Program-made: the position numbers and the translations under genes
Notes under the pieces: model-generated
Databases searched by the model: none
What the model saw: only the letters and a program-made list of their open reading frames with translations
What the model was told of the DNA's origin: nothing
In this document: positions 32,173 through 43,475 of the stretch, piece by piece
Numbering within the stretch: position 1 is the first letter of the stretch
Layout of the letters: every line of letters begins with the position of its first letter
Assembly: GCA_964291375.2 (NCBI GenBank)
Contig: OZ219809.1
Location: 744,001 to 808,000 of the forward strand
From: 3107 sp001483205
GTDB taxonomy: Bacteria; Pseudomonadota; Alphaproteobacteria; Rhodobacterales; Rhodobacteraceae
Direction of reading: 5' to 3'
Length of the DNA: 64,000 nucleotides

Positions 32173-33456
32173 ATGACTATGAGCACCCACTCCGATGCAG
32201 TGATCCTTCTGACAGTCTCTTTCGGAAAGACACGCACCAAGCCACTTTCGGTCGGGGAATGGGGGCGGTTTGCCCTCTGGCTCAAGGAGCATGAACTGGA
32301 GCCCTCGCAACTTGTCACGGAAGACCCGAAGTCCCTGCTTTCCGACTGGACGGATCAGAAGATTACCCTGCAACGGATTGAAGAACTCCTGGGCCGTGGC
32401 CCGGCACTGGGCGTCGCTTTGGAAAAATGGCTGGGGGCGGGTTTGTGGATAATTACCCGATCCGAACATGACTACCCGGAGAGTCTGAAGCGTAGGTTGC
32501 GCCGCAATTCTCCTCCGGTCCTGTTCGGTTGCGGCAACAGGGCGCTTCTCAACAAGGGCGGCATCGCGGTGGTGGGATCCCGTGATGCAGACGATAACGA
32601 CCTCAGCTTCACAACCGATCTTGCCCGATCCGCCGCCGAGCAAGGCCTGTCGGTGGTTTCCGGTGGTGCCCGCGGTGTAGACGAGCGCGCGATGCTCGGC
32701 ACTCTCGAAAACGAGGGCACAGCCGTCGGCGTGATGGCCGACAGTCTGCTGCGCGCGGCCACGTCTAAAAAGTATGGCGAGCACTTGCGGCGCACCAACT
32801 GCGACTTAGTCCTGGTATCGCCGTTCAACCCAGAGGCGGGCTTCAACCCCGGCAATGCCATGGCCCGGAACAAGTATATCTACTGCCTCTCCTATGCCGC
32901 CGTGGTCGTGAACAGCACTACCGGCAAGGGTGGCACCTGGAACGGCGCTGTCGAAAACCTGAAAAGCGATAACCATTGGGTGCCACTTTGGGTGCAGCCG
33001 AAGGACAACCCTTCATCCGGTAACGCGGCGCTCGTCCAGAAGGGAGCACGCCAGTTTCCGCGAGAGATGCCAGTTCTCTCAAGTTTGTGGGAGACGGTCT
33101 CCGGTGGGGATGCGGCCCCCGAAGAAGCGAGATCGCCAGTTCAATCCGAGACGGCGACCGCGCCCGATGAAACCACCACCAAACCCATGCAGGAAGAGTT
33201 TCGATTCCCCGCGCCGGACGACGCAGACGACAGCTCTTCAGAACCTGTGAACGACTTCTACAGCCTGTTTCTCAAGCACCTTCGGAAGTTAACCGGCGAC
33301 GAACCAATGAAGGCCGCGGACATCTCTGCGCGCCTAAAGTTGGAAAAAACGCAGGTGAACGCCTGGTTGAAACGTGGTGTTGCGGATAGTGAGATAAAGA
33401 AGCTCAACAGACCTGTTCGCTATCAGTCCGCATCCGCACCGAGGAACCGGACCTGA
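32173..33456 (+). CDS. DprA-family Rossmann-fold protein (DNA-processing/defence-type)
   Basis: 427 residues. The central ~220 residues are DprA-like: ITRSEHDYPESLKRRLRRN, AVVGSRDADDNDLSFTTDLA, VSGGARGVDERAMLGTLENE and a later FNPGNAMARNKYIYCLS. DprA proteins load RecA on single-stranded DNA during transformation, but free-standing homologues beside helicases are frequent in defence islands. An acidic linker (~320-365) leads to a C-terminal winged-helix-like segment (AADISARLKLEKTQVNAWLKR). It begins one base after the recQ stop, so they form an operon. The last eight codons (ASAPRNRT) are read from the 62-bp flanking repeat, so the native C-terminus may be altered. Confidence 0.85.
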   Translation: MTMSTHSDAVILLTVSFGKTRTKPLSVGEWGRFALWLKEHELEPSQLVTEDPKSLLSDWTDQKITLQRIEELLGRGPALGVALEKWLGAGLWIITRSEHDYPESLKRRLRRNSPPVLFGCGNRALLNKGGIAVVGSRDADDNDLSFTTDLARSAAEQGLSVVSGGARGVDERAMLGTLENEGTAVGVMADSLLRAATSKKYGEHLRRTNCDLVLVSPFNPEAGFNPGNAMARNKYIYCLSYAAVVVNSTTGKGGTWNGAVENLKSDNHWVPLWVQPKDNPSSGNAALVQKGARQFPREMPVLSSLWETVSGGDAAPEEARSPVQSETATAPDETTTKPMQEEFRFPAPDDADDSSSEPVNDFYSLFLKHLRKLTGDEPMKAADISARLKLEKTQVNAWLKRGVADSEIKKLNRPVRYQSASAPRNRT

Positions 33457-33492
33457 CAGAGGCGTTTCCGGCCCTGACATCGGGGTGAGGGG
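33431..33492 (+). repeat. Right copy of the 62-bp direct repeat flanking the island
   Basis: Second copy of 28325-28386, differing at two positions. It overlaps the end of the dprA-like gene. Beyond it is a MITE left-end scrap (GCATCATGGTGCAGCCGGG, ~33,497-33,528), then tRNA-fMet. Confidence 0.9.
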
Positions 33493-33546
33493 GGTGTGCA
33501 TCATGGTGCAGCCGGGCAGCCGCCTGCCACTTGTGCCCTTACAGAA

Positions 33547-35281
<1,735 letters not shown>

Positions 35282-35301
<20 letters not shown>

Positions 35302-37261
35302 TCCCGGCCCTTTCGCGCGTTCCGGCTTTACGCGGATCATAGGTTTTGATCCTGACCGTCAGCTCGCGTCTGTCGAGCGTTGCGCCGCTCTCCACCTCAA
35401 GGCTGTGGCGCAGGATGGCAGACAGGGGCGGCAGCCGCGCGTCCTCTCCCGCCGTCCTGATCCGGTCCCGCGCCTTCTGAAGCTGCGCCGAACTGACCGG
35501 CACGTCACTGTCCAGCAGTTTCAGGATGCAATAGCCCTCGAAATGCTTGAACTCAAAGCTCACATTCTCGCGGTTCACATCGCTGACGCCCTGACAGGAA
35601 AAGGCCAGCATCTCAGAGGCAATCAGGCAAACCTTGCGCCGGTTGGCCTCATCCCCGTTGCGTTTGAAATGAGAGCGGACCCAGCGCTCCAGATTGTCCT
35701 CTGTGTCCAGCCGTCGCGGGCCGACAAAGCGCATCCAGCCCGCCGCCAGCCGCGCCCGCGTTTCTCCGGCCTCGCCATAGTCGATGATCCGGCCCTCCTG
35801 AAGGATGATCAGCCGGTCGCATCGTTCCAGCAAGGCGCGGTTTTCGGTGGCCATCAGAACGCCTCGCCCCAGGCGGGTTTCGTGGTTCATGCGGGCAATC
35901 AGCGCCGAGACCTGCTTGTCCGGCAGGCCGTCCTCGGGCCGGTCCATGAGGTAAACAGACGGCCCGATCAGAAAGGCCCGCGCAAAGGCCAGCGTCTTTT
36001 GCTGCATCCCCGGCAGGCGGGTGGCCCTTGGGCAGGCGCATATCTGCCCGACCAGATCGCTGGAAAAAACCAACTGTTCAAGGATGTTCTTACCACGTTC
36101 CACTGCGAAACTGTCCTGAAAGGCGGCAAGGTTGTCACGCCCCGAGGCAGGCAGCATCAGCGGCGTTGCGGGCAACAGCACCGCCGGGACCGGTTGGTGG
36201 TGCGCCCGCCTTTGCCACAGGTCCACGTCATTTGCCCGAACATTGCCGCGCACCTCCAGACCCTCCGGCGCGAACGGGTCGCTGATTGTCCGCAACAGCA
36301 GGCTCTTTCCCGCGCCGCTGTCGCCGATGATCCCGGTCACTGATCCGGGCGGCACATCAAAGGAAATGTCCGACAGCACGGCCCGCCCGTCCGAATCATG
36401 GGCGCTCAGCCCGCGGATGCGCAGCCCGGCAGTGGTTTCGCCCTCTTCCTCGCCGACGGCGGACAGCCGGACCGCGCGCACAGAGGCCGCCCGCGCCGCC
36501 GGGTAAGGGTCAGTCTGAAAGCGCAGGCGCAGATAGCGCGCGCCCCCGTCCGCTGCCCACAGCGTGATCAGCCCCACAGCGGCCAGCGCAGCCGGGGCCA
36601 GAACCCCCTCTGCAACCAGCCAGCTTGCGGCGGCAAGCGACGCCAGCACCGACATCCACACCGCCGCCCCGTGGACACTGCCCGCCAGCGCGTGATCGAC
36701 CGGAACCGCCCCGGCAATCGCCTGCCCGGCATGATCCCGGCCCGACAGAACCGAAACCGCCTCGGACGGTTTGAAATCCCACAAAGGTTCCTTGCGCAGG
36801 GCCGTTGACAACAGCCGCAGCCCCCCCGCCACGATCACTGCCATCACCGGCAACCCGATCCCCAGCAGCGGATGCACGACCATCAGGCTGAGAAAGACCA
36901 CAACCGCCAGCCCCGCCCGGACGCGCAGCGCCAGTTCCCGGCGTATCTTGCGGTATCCGGCCAGGGCGCGGGCATGGGCATAATCAAGGATGAGCGACCC
37001 CAGCACTGGCACCGCGCCCACCGCCACCAGCAGCGGGGCCAGGATCAGCTCTCCGCGCTCTGCCACCAGTGATTGAAAGAACACTGCCATCACCGCCGCA
37101 GACAGCAGACAGACGCCCGAGGTGACGGTGAAAATCGCGCTCAGAACCCCGGCCCAGGCGGGCGCGGCGCGGTCGGTCATGCGAATCTCGACATCGGACA
37201 TTTCAATCGCCTTCAGCGAATCGGCCATTTCGTCAAGTGCCGTCTTTCCGGTATCGCCCAT
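35282..37261 (-). CDS. ABC transporter: membrane domain fused to a degenerate ATPase domain
   Basis: 659 residues. About six transmembrane segments (~35-260) are followed by an ATP-binding cassette. Walker A GDSGAGKSLLL (~313) is intact. The signature position reads RLPGMQQKTLAFARA instead of LSGGQ, and Walker B reads SVYLMDRPEDGLP, so the catalytic glutamate after the aspartate is arginine. Hydrolysis may be weak or the domain regulatory. Residues ~510-659 form an extra domain I do not recognise (NRRKVCLIASEMLAFSCQG, VSFEFKHFEGYCILKLL). It overlaps the HlyD-like gene and is divergent from the DUF3131 cluster, suggesting a dedicated envelope exporter. Substrate unknown. Confidence 0.75.
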
Positions 37262-37428
37262 GTGCTGGATTCCCGTTTTGCGCGCTCGGGCCTCTGGATA
37301 CGGAACGCGGATTAACAGACTATTGTCATTGAAGAAAATTGCATCGAGACTCCCGGTTCCGGTTCTCGCTTTGTTAACTCGGGCAAGATTATCAGGAAAG
37401 GAATCAACGAGTAACCGGGTTCATCCTG

Positions 37429-39117
37429 ATGGTGCCAAGGGCGGGAAAGACGCGAAAATCTCTGGGCTTCGGACTCATCGCACTGGGCGTGGCAGTGGTG
37501 ACGCTGGCCGGGGCGGCATGGTCTGTGGGTGCAGCGGCGCGGTCCATTTTCCTGGCGCAGGAAGAAGAGGTGATCCCGATCATCGCCGGGGGGGAGCTCG
37601 ATGACATCCCGGCACTGATGCGGGGCAATCTGCCGACCGTGACCACCAGCCGGGCGCGGGGGGACGCCCCCCGCCCGACGCCCCCGCGCATGTGCGAGAT
37701 GGCCGAAGATTATTTCGAGCGGCTCGACCGGGGGACGGATCAGGTTTCGGGCTACACCCGCCGCAACGAATATGTGCGCCGCTATCGGGACCGTCGCGGT
37801 TTCCTGACCGAGCGAGAGATGCGCGCGGCACGGGTCGCCTGGCATTATTTCGAGACCTTCACCCAGGAAACAACCGGGATGGCGAACTCGGTCGGGAATT
37901 ACCCCTCGACCACCCTGTGGGATACGGCCTCTTATATCGCCGGGGCGGTCGCCGCCTATGAGCTGTGCCTGATCGAGAAACCGGAATTTGACCGGCGGAT
38001 GATCCGGCTTCTGACCACGATCAAGGGCCTCAACCTGTTCCGCAAGGAACTGCCCAACAAGGTGTATCACACCAAGACCGGCGAAAAGGTGGACTACGCC
38101 AACAAACCGGGCGAGATCGGCTTTTCCGCCCTCGATATAGGCCGTTTTCTGGTCTGGATGCGCATTCTCAAGAACCGCTATGCGCATCTGGGCAATACGG
38201 TGGATTCGGTGCTGCTCAAATGGGATTTCCGCAATGTGGTTGACAGCGAGGGCCTGCTCCACGGCGCTTATGTGGACAAGGAAAGCGGAGAGACGGTCTA
38301 TGCGCAGGAAGGGCGTCTGGGCTATGAGGAATACGCCGCCAAGGGCTTTGCGCTCTGGGGGTTCCGCCCGGTGCTGGCCCATCGCGCCGAGCCTTTCCTG
38401 ACCGCCTCTATCCACGGGATTCAGGTGCCCTATGACGGGCGCGACCCACGCATCTTTCATTCCCAGAACTATGTGGTGACGGAATCCTACCTGCAAGACG
38501 GTCTGGAACTGGGTTTCGACCTGCCCCATGACGACAGCAGCCCCGACTGGCTGCATTCCGACGGCTGGCGGGCAGAGTTTGCCGACCGGGTGTATCAGGT
38601 GCAGGAAAACCGCTGGCGGCGCACCGGATTTATGACCGCGCGGTCCGAGCACAATGTGAAGGGGCCACCCTATTTCACCTATGACACGATCTTTTCCGAC
38701 GGCTACCCGTGGAATACCGTGACCCCGCGCGGGGATTACGTGCCCGATCATGCGGCGGTGTCCGCCAAGGCCGCCCTTGGCCTCTGGGCGCTGTGGGAGA
38801 CCGACTATACCGATGTGCTGTTCGAGGCGATCATCGAACTCTATGATCCCGAGAACGGCATGTATGAGGGGCTTTACGAACGCGGTCAGGGCCGGATCGA
38901 GATTTTCACCGCCAACAACAACGGCATTATCCTGACGGCGTTGCTGCACAAGGTGCAGGGCACGATCCTGACCCCGTATGTCGGCGATACCGAGGTCTGG
39001 TATACCGCCTTTCGCGATCAGGATCTGCGGGTGCGCCGCAACTATCCCGATCCGCCGCAACAGGCCGACTGGCTGCCTGCCCTGCGTCATTCGGTTCAAA
39101 CAGAGGTGGATTTCTGA
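37429..39117 (+). CDS. DUF3131-domain periplasmic protein
   Basis: 562 residues. An N-terminal hydrophobic segment (GLIALGVAVVTLAGAAWSVG) serves as signal or anchor. The body is DUF3131, an alpha-helical toroid related to glycoside-hydrolase-like folds: TTLWDTASYIAGAVAAYEL, GEIGFSALDIGRFLVWMRI, YVDKESGETVYAQEGRLGYE and TANNNGIILTALLHK. Function is unproven; related proteins occur near polysaccharide genes. The stop overlaps the next gene's start (ATGA). It is divergent from the ABC/HlyD operon, with 167 bases between them that probably hold both promoters. Confidence 0.8.
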   Translation: MVPRAGKTRKSLGFGLIALGVAVVTLAGAAWSVGAAARSIFLAQEEEVIPIIAGGELDDIPALMRGNLPTVTTSRARGDAPRPTPPRMCEMAEDYFERLDRGTDQVSGYTRRNEYVRRYRDRRGFLTEREMRAARVAWHYFETFTQETTGMANSVGNYPSTTLWDTASYIAGAVAAYELCLIEKPEFDRRMIRLLTTIKGLNLFRKELPNKVYHTKTGEKVDYANKPGEIGFSALDIGRFLVWMRILKNRYAHLGNTVDSVLLKWDFRNVVDSEGLLHGAYVDKESGETVYAQEGRLGYEEYAAKGFALWGFRPVLAHRAEPFLTASIHGIQVPYDGRDPRIFHSQNYVVTESYLQDGLELGFDLPHDDSSPDWLHSDGWRAEFADRVYQVQENRWRRTGFMTARSEHNVKGPPYFTYDTIFSDGYPWNTVTPRGDYVPDHAAVSAKAALGLWALWETDYTDVLFEAIIELYDPENGMYEGLYERGQGRIEIFTANNNGIILTALLHKVQGTILTPYVGDTEVWYTAFRDQDLRVRRNYPDPPQQADWLPALRHSVQTEVDF

Positions 39118-40517
39118 TGAGCAAGACCCTGCACGCCATCGCCTGCGCCCTTCCGGTCCTGATCCTGCCCGCGCTTCCGGCCCTGACCCAGACGGCGGGG
39201 ACGGGCGCGAATGAGTTCACCCCGGAAAACGCTATTCTCGACACGTCCGTTCCCCTTGCCATCGGGGCGCGCGAGGCCCGGCAGGAGCTGCGCGGCTCTT
39301 TCGGCTGGGCCACGTTTCAGGAGGGGCTGGTCGATGGCGTCTATTTCCGCTTTGACCCTGACGGCTATGCCCGTTTCGCACCGACGCCGCGTCTTGACAG
39401 TGATGTGTTCGAGGTGATCTGCCGCCCGCGCACCTATTCCTGTCTGGCGCGCAAGGGTGCTCTGTCCGCGGTGCTCAATTCGCGCGGGCAGTTGCAGTTA
39501 GAGATCGACGGGGCGCTTGCGGATGACCGGTTCTTTATTGTTGAGGGTGTGTCAGAGCTGGAAGTGCCCGGTCGTATCCTGCAACCGCTCGACCAGCATC
39601 TGGAGGCGCTTTTGTCCGCAGGCGGAGAGCTGGTTGCCCGACGCGGGGCCGGTAATGAAACCGGCAGGGTGTCGCTGACCGGGTTTTCGGCGGTCACCGC
39701 TTATCTGCGCTGGGTCAGTGCCCGGCAGGATTATACCGTCCTGCCGCGCGGCTGGCCGGTGCCGAATGCGGTTCCGGTTGGCGGGGTGTCAGGGCTGACC
39801 CAATCGGCTGACTGGCGGGTTTCGCGTCCGTTGCCGCAAAATCAGCCGATCCTCGCCGGGACGGACCCGCAGGCCACAGCCGCGCCGCCCCTCGATGTTG
39901 CCGCCATTCGTGAAGAGCTCGCCACCCTGCGTCAGTTGCTGCTGGACCGTACCGCGCCGCCATCGCCCGCTGATCCGGCCCTGCCCGCCCATTGGCCAGT
40001 GGCTGATGTGGGGGAGCAGGGGGTGCCGGACCCGTTCGGGCAGGCGGCCCGCCGGGTGTTGCAGGATACCGAGGCCCTGAAAGTGCCGCAGATGATCCTG
40101 ACCGATCCTGAGCGTGCGCCGACGCCTGCGCAGGGGTATGATGCGGGCCGGATTGCCGCGCAACTGGAATATCTGATGACGGAAATCGGGCTTGATCCGC
40201 AAACCGCGGTGATGCTGGTGCAGCTTGGGGGCACTCAGCAGGCGGGGCCGGTGGCGGGGATTGCCGCGCTGCCGGTTATCGGGGGGGCCGGGCATCAGGC
40301 CGATGCGGTCGCCGACATCCTCGCCGATTTGCAGGAACAGCTTGCCGTTGCCGATCCGGGCGGGACGGAACTGCCCGCGCCCGAAGCGCCGGAACAGTTG
40401 GCCTCTGAGACAGCGGAATCGCCTGCGCCCGGATCAGAGGACTATCTGCTGCTGTCAGAGTATTTCAGGTCGGTTTTCGCGGATCAGGCCGGGGATGCCG
40501 AAGCCGCTTCAGAGTGA
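39117..40517 (+). CDS. Secreted hypothetical protein coupled to DUF3131
   Basis: 466 residues with a clear signal peptide (HAIACALPVLILPALPALTQ). The region ~35-250 is a predicted globular domain with a cysteine pair (EVICRPRTYSCLA). After ~270 it is low-complexity and rich in proline, alanine and glutamate, with a tail resembling a short helical EF-hand-poor segment. I do not recognise a named family. ATGA overlap with the DUF3131 gene indicates that they act together, presumably in the periplasm with the divergent ABC/HlyD exporter. A MITE follows 50 bases after the stop. Confidence 0.7.
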   Translation: MSKTLHAIACALPVLILPALPALTQTAGTGANEFTPENAILDTSVPLAIGAREARQELRGSFGWATFQEGLVDGVYFRFDPDGYARFAPTPRLDSDVFEVICRPRTYSCLARKGALSAVLNSRGQLQLEIDGALADDRFFIVEGVSELEVPGRILQPLDQHLEALLSAGGELVARRGAGNETGRVSLTGFSAVTAYLRWVSARQDYTVLPRGWPVPNAVPVGGVSGLTQSADWRVSRPLPQNQPILAGTDPQATAAPPLDVAAIREELATLRQLLLDRTAPPSPADPALPAHWPVADVGEQGVPDPFGQAARRVLQDTEALKVPQMILTDPERAPTPAQGYDAGRIAAQLEYLMTEIGLDPQTAVMLVQLGGTQQAGPVAGIAALPVIGGAGHQADAVADILADLQEQLAVADPGGTELPAPEAPEQLASETAESPAPGSEDYLLLSEYFRSVFADQAGDAEAASE

Positions 40518-40566
40518 GCCGCGCCGTCGTTCTGCCTTGCTGGTCAATCAGAACCGGAGCCTGTGA

Positions 40567-40776
40567 AAGACCTCTGCATATTGATCGAGCCGGGCAGCCG
40601 CCTGCCTGGGCGGGCGCTTTTCGCGACATTACAAAGTGGCGATTATCTTGCCATAAAATCCATACGCTCCAACAGGCTGAGACGTTCATAGCGCCTGCCG
40701 GGGGGCAGGCAGGCGCTGCCCGGTCTTGCGACCGGGCGGACGGTTTGGCGGGCGATCCGCCTTGTGCAGAGGTCTT
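40567..40776 (+). mobile_element. MITE-like full-length copy upstream of parE
   Basis: 210 bp between AAGACCTCTGCATATTGA and CCTTGTGCAGAGGTCTT, with the GCGCCTGCC/GGCAGGCGC hairpin. Flanks TGTGA and TCCGG differ, so no duplication remains. The 40,518-40,949 gap holds nothing else recognisable apart from the parE leader. Confidence 0.85.
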
Positions 40777-40949
40777 TCCGGGAAAGGGGCGAGAACACGT
40801 CCCCCATACCGGGCCACGCGCGGGCCACCCGCAACCGAATCTGCCGCCACCCGCACCACTCGCCCCACACATCATCTTGATCAGCCCTTCCCCCGGCCCC
40901 CCATACCTGCCATAATAGCGCTCAGACAAGACCGACAAGAGCAGTAAAC

Positions 40950-42914
40950 ATGGCCGACGACCTTCTGGCCGGGACCGCCCCGGCCCCCGCCCGCTACGAC
41001 GCCGCCTCCATCGAAGTGCTGGAGGGCCTCGAACCCGTGCGCAAACGCCCCGGCATGTATATCGGCGGCACCGACGAACGGGCGCTGCATCATCTGGTGG
41101 CGGAAGTGCTCGACAACGCCATGGACGAGGCCGTCGCGGGCCATGCCAACCGCATCGGGGTGGAGCTGCACGCGGACCACGCCGTCACCATCCGCGACAA
41201 TGGCCGGGGCATCCCCATCGACCCGCACCCGAAATTCCCCGACAAAAGCGCGCTTGAGGTCATCCTCTGCACCCTGCACGCAGGCGGCAAGTTTTCGGGC
41301 GACGCCTATCAGACCTCGGGCGGGCTGCACGGGGTGGGGGCGTCGGTGGTCAACGCGCTGTCAGATTCGATGGTCGTGCAGGTGGCCCGGAACCGGGAAC
41401 TGTATGAACAGCGCTTTTGCCGTGGCATCCCCCTGGGCGCGGTGGAAAAGCTCGGCGCCGCCCCCAACCGGCGCGGCACCACCGTCACCTTTCACCCGGA
41501 CGCAGAGATTTTCGGGCGTCACCGTTTCCGCCCTGCCCGCCTGTTCCGGTCAATCCGTTCCAAGGCCTATCTGTTTTCCGGGGTCGAAATCCGCTGGAAA
41601 TCCGCGATTGACGATGGCGAAACCCCGACCGAGGCCGTCTTTCACTTTCCCGGCGGGCTGTCCGACTATCTGAAAGAGACGATGAAGGGCGCGTCCGCCC
41701 TTGCCGGGCAGCCCTTTGCCGGAAGCGTCGATTTTCAGGAGCGTTTCGGCGTTCCGGGCAAGGTCGAATGGGCGATCAACTGGACGCCCGCGCGTGACGG
41801 CTTTCTGCATTCCTATTGCAACACCGTGCCGACGCCCGAGGGCGGCACCCACGCCGCCGGTTTCTGGGCCGCGATCCTGAAGGGGGTCCGCGCCTATGGC
41901 GAGCTGGCGGGCAACCGCAAGGCCGGGCAGATCACCCGCGATGACCTGCTGGCCGGGGGGTGCGCGCTGGTGTCGTGCTTTATCCGGGAACCGGAATTTG
42001 TCGGCCAGACCAAGGACCGGCTGGCCACGGTTGAGGCGCAGCGGCTGGTGGAAAACGCCGTGCGGGATCATTTCGACAACTGGCTGGCGGCGGATACCAG
42101 AGCGGCGGGCATGATCCTTGATTTTCTGGTGCTTCGGGCAGAGGAACGCCTGCGCCGTCGGCAAGAAAAGGAAACCGCCCGCAAATCCGCCACCAGAAAG
42201 CTGCGTCTGCCCGGCAAGCTGGTGGATTGTTCTGCCGCCGGGCGCGCGGGCACGGAGCTTTTCATCGTCGAGGGCGATTCGGCGGGCGGGTCGGCCAAGA
42301 TGGCGCGGGACCGCCGGACTCAGGCGCTTTTGCCCCTGCGCGGCAAGATTCTGAACGTGCTGGGGGCGGCGTCGAACAAGCTCGGCTCGAATGCCGAGAT
42401 TGCCGATCTCGCGCAGGCGCTGGGGGTGGGGCTGGGCAGCCGGTTTGATCTTGATGACCTGCGCTATGAAAAGGTGATCATTATGACCGATGCCGATGTG
42501 GACGGGGCGCATATCGCCGCGCTGCTGATGACGTTCTTTTTCAGTCAGATGCGCCCGCTGATTGATGCGGGGCGGCTTTATCTGGCCTGCCCGCCGCTCT
42601 ATCGCCTGACCCAGGGCGCGCGGCGGGTCTATTGCCTTGATGACGCCGGGAAGGACCGGGCGCTGGCGCAGGGCCTCGGCGGTAAGGGCCGGATCAGCGT
42701 GAGCCGCTTTAAGGGGCTGGGAGAGATGGACGCCAGAGACCTGAAAGACACCACCATGAACCCCGGAACCCGCAGGCTGATCCGGGTCAGCATTGACGAG
42801 GACGCACCGGGCGAGACCCGCAATCTGGTCGAACGGCTGATGGGCAAAAAGCCCGAGATGCGGTTCCGCTATATCCAAGAGAACGCCCGGTTTGCCGAGG
42901 GGTTGGACGTTTGA
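40950..42914 (+). CDS. parE: DNA topoisomerase IV subunit B
   Basis: 654-residue type IIA topoisomerase ATPase subunit, which with ParC decatenates daughter chromosomes. GHKL ATPase motifs: EVLDNAMDEAV (~50), DNGRGIPID (~85), GGLHGVGASVVNAL (~120). The transducer lysine region is QTKDRL (~355). The TOPRIM metal-binding parts are EGDSAGGSAKMARDR (~440) and DADVDGAHIAALL (~515). The length and KLPGKLVDC-type TOPRIM lead-in favour ParE over the longer GyrB. Monocistronic here. Confidence 0.94.
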   Translation: MADDLLAGTAPAPARYDAASIEVLEGLEPVRKRPGMYIGGTDERALHHLVAEVLDNAMDEAVAGHANRIGVELHADHAVTIRDNGRGIPIDPHPKFPDKSALEVILCTLHAGGKFSGDAYQTSGGLHGVGASVVNALSDSMVVQVARNRELYEQRFCRGIPLGAVEKLGAAPNRRGTTVTFHPDAEIFGRHRFRPARLFRSIRSKAYLFSGVEIRWKSAIDDGETPTEAVFHFPGGLSDYLKETMKGASALAGQPFAGSVDFQERFGVPGKVEWAINWTPARDGFLHSYCNTVPTPEGGTHAAGFWAAILKGVRAYGELAGNRKAGQITRDDLLAGGCALVSCFIREPEFVGQTKDRLATVEAQRLVENAVRDHFDNWLAADTRAAGMILDFLVLRAEERLRRRQEKETARKSATRKLRLPGKLVDCSAAGRAGTELFIVEGDSAGGSAKMARDRRTQALLPLRGKILNVLGAASNKLGSNAEIADLAQALGVGLGSRFDLDDLRYEKVIIMTDADVDGAHIAALLMTFFFSQMRPLIDAGRLYLACPPLYRLTQGARRVYCLDDAGKDRALAQGLGGKGRISVSRFKGLGEMDARDLKDTTMNPGTRRLIRVSIDEDAPGETRNLVERLMGKKPEMRFRYIQENARFAEGLDV

Positions 42915-42979
42915 GGTTAGCCAAATCTTGATGTTTCGGCCCGCATTTGTTCTATATGCAGGAAAGCGGGGAATCAGGG

Positions 42980-43281
42980 ATGGATTGTGCGCCGAAGGAA
43001 CTGAGGAATTTTCTCGAGGGCCGGAAATTCGCAACCGTAATGCCCGCACCCTCGCGCCGGGGCGACGACAGGTCAACCTGTTCGCCAGCCGCAAGCGGGA
43101 ACACTCGCGCAAACCGGATGAGCAATACGCCATCATCGAATCGTGCAGCCGGGGACCGTTCCTGGAGATTTTCGGGCGTGGCTGCCGGGAAAACTGGACG
43201 GTATGGGGCAATCAGGCTGATGGTGACTACAGACCAACCTGGGATACCTACAAATACAACTCAGGCGTCGCCGCGGAATAG
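42980..43281 (+). pseudogene. MT-A70-type adenine methyltransferase with an internal deletion
   Basis: Both ends of an N6-adenine DNA methyltransferase are recognisable. The N-terminus MDCAPKELRNFLEGRKFATV is read from the ATG at 42980. The C-terminus is read in another frame: RKREHSRKPDEQYAIIESC, LEIFGRGCRENWTVWGNQ and RPTWDTYKYNS. The middle, including the catalytic DPPW block and SAM site, is absent. The two parts join near 43,035-43,070 with a frame change. An intact relative is ~200 or more residues; this gene cannot be active. Confidence 0.7.
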
Positions 43282-43475
43282 GGGTTTCGATGGGTGCAAG
43301 GGATATTTCCGCTGGTGGGAACGCAGATGACCCCGATGTGTCGGTGGTGAATAGAATGCCCCTGTTCACCGCCTGACCCCCCGGCGGGCGGCAAAGCGCA
43401 CCGGGCCGCCAATTCAGTTGATTGATTTCCCCGCCGCTGTCCGGCATCCTGCGCCTGACAGGGAAAGCACCACCC

